Origin: an uncultured Ruminococcus sp.
GTDB lineage: Bacteria; Bacillota; Clostridia; Oscillospirales; Acutalibacteraceae
Direction of reading: 5' to 3'
Assembly: GCA_902773045.1 (NCBI GenBank)
Contig: CACYDE010000140.1
Coordinates: forward strand, 1-7,825
Length of the DNA stretch: 7,825 nt
Shown: positions 6,290 through 7,825 of the stretch, piece after piece
How positions within the stretch are numbered: the first letter of the stretch is position 1
How the letters are laid out: each line of letters starts with the position of its first letter
Program-made: the position numbers and the translations under genes
The notes under the pieces: model-generated
Database searches by the model: none
What the model was told of the DNA's origin: nothing
What the model saw: only the letters and a program-made list of their open reading frames with translations

Positions 6290-6304
6290 AATTCTTTCCT
6301 CCAA

Positions 6305-6499
6305 TTATTTTTCGTCGATGATTTCAATATGTTTAAGCGAGAACTCAATGCAGGTGAGCAACAGCTCATTTCGAGTTCTGCCTGTCATTTCGGCAACGCT
6401 GTCAATGTGAGACAGCATATCCTTCGGCAGCCTCATTGAGATAACAGTAGATTCTCCGGTGTATTTTTTAGCGGTCAATTGCAAAATTGGTTCCTTCAT
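6305..6499 (-). CDS. Ribbon-helix-helix (CopG/Arc-type) transcriptional regulator
   Basis: The 64-residue protein has the ribbon-helix-helix layout: a strand STVISMRL (17-24) that would insert in the DNA major groove as a dimer, helix A (PKDMLSHIDSVAEMTG, 25-40), the turn TGRTRNELL, and helix B (43-58). Such proteins are dimeric DNA-binding repressors. It is the first gene of the central operon and lies 15 bases before the SPFH start, so it probably autoregulates the operon; palindromes at 6524-6537 and 6548-6559 are candidate sites. The frame extends to an ATG at 6514, but the GGAGG at 6508-6512 lies between, eight bases upstream of the ATG at 6499, which is therefore preferred. A toxin-antitoxin role is less likely because no small toxin gene is adjacent. 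Confidence 0.85.
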   Translation of the reverse strand: MKEPILQLTAKKYTGESTVISMRLPKDMLSHIDSVAEMTGRTRNELLLTCIEFSLKHIEIIDEK

Positions 6500-6507
6500 G
6501 TAAAACA

Positions 6508-6512
6508 CCTCC
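6508..6512 (-). promoter_or_regulatory. Ribosome binding site deciding the start of the RHH gene
   Basis: GGAGG lies eight bases upstream of the ATG at 6499 and inside the longer open frame that begins at 6514. This argues that translation begins with MKEPILQ and not with the upstream MEVFY extension. Confidence 0.8.
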
Positions 6513-6523
6513 ATTTTAATTGT

Positions 6524-6537
6524 AATACATTTGTATT
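6524..6537. promoter_or_regulatory. Candidate operator: palindrome AATACA-TT-TGTATT
   Basis: A perfect inverted repeat with 6-bp arms and a 2-base centre lies in the leader of the operon, between the promoter and the RHH ribosome binding site. The loop is too short for an RNA hairpin of this size, so a protein site on DNA is more likely. The RHH regulator encoded immediately downstream is the natural candidate ligand; this is inference. Confidence 0.45.
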
Positions 6538-6547
6538 GCTATTTCAA

Positions 6548-6559
6548 GTAAAATTTTAC
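6548..6559. promoter_or_regulatory. Candidate operator: 12-bp palindrome GTAAAATTTTAC over the -10
   Basis: This perfect 12-bp palindrome covers the -10 box of the operon promoter. Its centre is 23 bp (about two helical turns) from the centre of the palindrome at 6524-6537, so two regulator dimers could bind the same face. It is AT-rich, so chance is possible. Confidence 0.4.
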
Positions 6560-6581
6560 ATTTTTTATCATTTTCCGTCAA
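6553..6581 (-). promoter_or_regulatory. Sigma-A type promoter of the RHH-SPFH-TIR-SIR2 operon
   Basis: On the minus strand TTGACG (6576-6581) and TAAAAT (6553-6558) are separated by exactly 17 bases in an AT-rich region. Transcription would begin near 6546, about 47 bases before the RHH start codon. A second match (TTGAAA at 6542-6547, 17 bases, TACAAT at 6519-6524) would start inside the ribosome binding site and is less likely to serve this gene. Confidence 0.75.
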
Positions 6582-6609
6582 AAAATATCTATAAAACTCA
6601 CAACTCAAT

Positions 6610-6638
6610 GATCACCCGGAGCACTTGCCCGGGTGATC
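6610..6638 (-). terminator. 10-bp hairpin after the DUF960 gene, probable terminator
   Basis: GATCACCCGG (6610-6619) pairs perfectly with CCGGGTGATC (6629-6638) around a 9-base loop. It begins 12 bases after the DUF960 stop codon. The minus strand lacks an immediate U-tract (ATTGAGTTGTGAGTTTT follows), so it is an imperfect intrinsic terminator. Its place between a gene end and a promoter still supports that role. Confidence 0.55.
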
Positions 6639-6650
6639 CCATTTCGCATA

Positions 6651-6965
6651 TCAATACTCACTAGCCAACAGCATCGTCACATGATCCACATCGTCAATGA
6701 CAAACACTGTCTGCTTACCTTCAAAATCGTAAGGCAGATAATACTCGACCTTGCCTTCCGGCACTTCCTGCTCGTGCAGAATTCTAAGCACACTGATGCC
6801 GTCTTTCGATATTCCTTCAAGCTTCATCACCTGCAGCCAGTTAAGCTCCTCGACCTTGTCAAGCATGACCTCGATGCTTTCAAACAGCATCAGCTGAATA
6901 TCAAGCGGTATCTCCGCTACCACCCCGCGGGTGATGTACCTATGCGAATTGAACTTATACCCCAT
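6651..6965 (-). CDS. DUF960-family protein
   Basis: The product is 104 residues. The pattern RYITRGVVAEIP near the N-terminus, LNWLQVMKLE in the middle, LHEQEVPE, and FVIDDVDHVTMLLASEY at the C-terminus matches the DUF960 family of Firmicutes, which often occurs on plasmids, phages and conjugative elements. Its function is unknown. The frame opens earlier, at an ATG at 6992 inside the upstream gene, but AAGGAG (6974-6979) places the start at the ATG at 6965, eight bases downstream. It follows the amidotransferase-like gene by 13 bases and is surely co-transcribed with it. Confidence 0.8.
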   Translation of the reverse strand: MGYKFNSHRYITRGVVAEIPLDIQLMLFESIEVMLDKVEELNWLQVMKLEGISKDGISVLRILHEQEVPEGKVEYYLPYDFEGKQTVFVIDDVDHVTMLLASEY

Positions 6966-6978
6966 CGTCGTCACTCCT

Positions 6979-7825
6979 TCAATAATACTCATTTATGCAG
7001 ACACGAGCTTCCTCCACGCACTGCCTCAGCAGATCGGTATCGTACAGCATCGTCTCTATTTCCTCGTCATCATAGCCCATCTCGTAAAGCAGCAGCAGAT
7101 CATCCTGCGACAGCCCGAACGACGAGCAGACCTCGAACAGATCACCATACCCCATCTCGTCCAGATAATCGTAGTAGTTGTCCCAATATGAAAGCCGCCT
7201 GCCCAAGCCATATGTGTACCCATAATACTTTTCATCGACCATAAAGCAGCCGCGCTCCAACTCACCGTTTGAGCCAATACGAACGATCTCACCTTCTTCA
7301 ACCGCCACTCCCTCAAAGGTATGTTTTTTGAGAAAACAGCGAGCTATCGCCTTCGCCATTATCTCCTTTGTCGAGGCGTACACATACAGTCCCAGCTCCT
7401 TAAAATGCAGCAGGCACAGAGGGTTATCACCCTTCGAGATGTAAAGAGTGTTATCGTCGGTAAGCATCGTAAACACAAAGCTTCCGAAAACCTCCTCGGA
7501 CATTTTCGCAATCGTCTCAAAATTCAAATCTCCGTACTTTTCGAGCAGCTGTACGGCAACATAGCTATCGGTTTCGATACAGGTATTCGGCAGATTCTCG
7601 CTATCCTTAAGGTTCCGATCGTTGTAAAGCACGCCGTTGTGTGCGAGCGCAAAATACCCGTCCTTAGTGCGACCTAAGAACGGGTGGTTGTTATAGTTTT
7701 TCTTCGGACTGCCCTGAGTGGTCATGCGGGTATGCCCTATCAGGATTTTTGTTTCTGACGAGAAATAGAATTTCATCTTATGCGCCGGCTTAGCTTGCTT
7801 GTAGATCGTCATCTCGCCGTTCTTC
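6979..7825 (-). CDS. Class II glutamine amidotransferase-like protein (partial, N-terminus outside window)
   Basis: The frame is open to the right edge, where KNGE precedes the first ATG at 7812, so the gene starts outside the window; 281 residues are visible. GHTRMTTQG, NYNNHPF, LAHNGVLYN and IETDSYVAVQLLE are the hallmark motifs of class II (Ntn-type) glutamine amidotransferase domains, in which an N-terminal cysteine releases ammonia from glutamine. That cysteine would lie beyond the edge. GSFVFTMLTDDNTLYISKGDNPLCL continues the fold. There is no synthetase domain; instead an acidic, tyrosine-rich tail ends CINEYY. Such stand-alone proteins occur on clostridial mobile elements and their substrate is unknown. 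Confidence 0.85.
   Translation of the reverse strand, partial: KNGEMTIYKQAKPAHKMKFYFSSETKILIGHTRMTTQGSPKKNYNNHPFLGRTKDGYFALAHNGVLYNDRNLKDSENLPNTCIETDSYVAVQLLEKYGDLNFETIAKMSEEVFGSFVFTMLTDDNTLYISKGDNPLCLLHFKELGLYVYASTKEIMAKAIARCFLKKHTFEGVAVEEGEIVRIGSNGELERGCFMVDEKYYGYTYGLGRRLSYWDNYYDYLDEMGYGDLFEVCSSFGLSQDDLLLLYEMGYDDEEIETMLYDTDLLRQCVEEARVCINEYY

Noticed and set aside
6305..6499. The RHH gene as the antitoxin of a toxin-antitoxin pair
   Set aside because: No small toxin-like gene is next to it; the following gene is the large SPFH protein. Operon autoregulation fits better.
6519..6547. A second promoter match (TTGAAA-17-TACAAT) before the RHH gene
   Set aside because: Transcription would start within the ribosome binding site, so it would not give a translatable RHH message. 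The upstream TTGACG-17-TAAAAT is better placed.

Overview
The window looks like chromosomal DNA from a gut or rumen Clostridia bacterium, most likely Ruminococcaceae/Oscillospiraceae. The reasons are moderate GC, strong GGAGG ribosome binding sites, sigma-A type promoters, and protein families (YdjI-like SPFH with zinc ribbons, zinc-ribbon/TIR proteins, DUF960, phage/plasmid-type class II glutamine amidotransferase) that I associate with that group. Every convincing gene lies on the minus strand, so transcription runs from right to left.

Right end (about 6610-7825): a class II glutamine amidotransferase-like gene, cut by the window edge, is followed after 13 nt by a DUF960 gene. A hairpin at 6610-6638 closes this unit.

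Centre (about 582-6581): a strong promoter (TTGACG-17-TAAAAT) starts a tightly packed operon. In order it encodes a small ribbon-helix-helix regulator; an SPFH protein with three N-terminal zinc ribbons; a tail of five tandem zinc ribbons in the same frame but separated by an amber codon; a four-helix membrane protein with a cytoplasmic helical domain; a TIR protein with repeats and a C-terminal coiled coil; and a SIR2-family protein. TIR and SIR2 side by side is the core of Thoeris-type NAD-based immunity. Here the pair sits behind a membrane-scaffold module (SPFH plus membrane protein), and the TIR is a large multidomain protein instead of a small stand-alone one. My leading hypothesis is a membrane-anchored, NAD-consuming stress or anti-phage system.

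Two genes of this operon carry lesions. The SPFH gene has an in-frame TAG just before its ribbon tail. The TIR gene has lost its start codon (ATT at the expected position) and most of its N-terminal zinc ribbon, with a frame change. The copy may be decaying, may rely on recoding, or may contain sequence errors. The SIR2 gene and the middle of the TIR gene are AT-richer than their neighbours, which suggests mosaic assembly.

Left end (1-581): a 3' gene fragment of unknown family without a start signal (303-506), four 8-bp TGTTCC repeats (266-297), an 11-bp hairpin (215-242), then a promoter and the first 35 codons of a probable SLC13-type anion permease that runs off the window.
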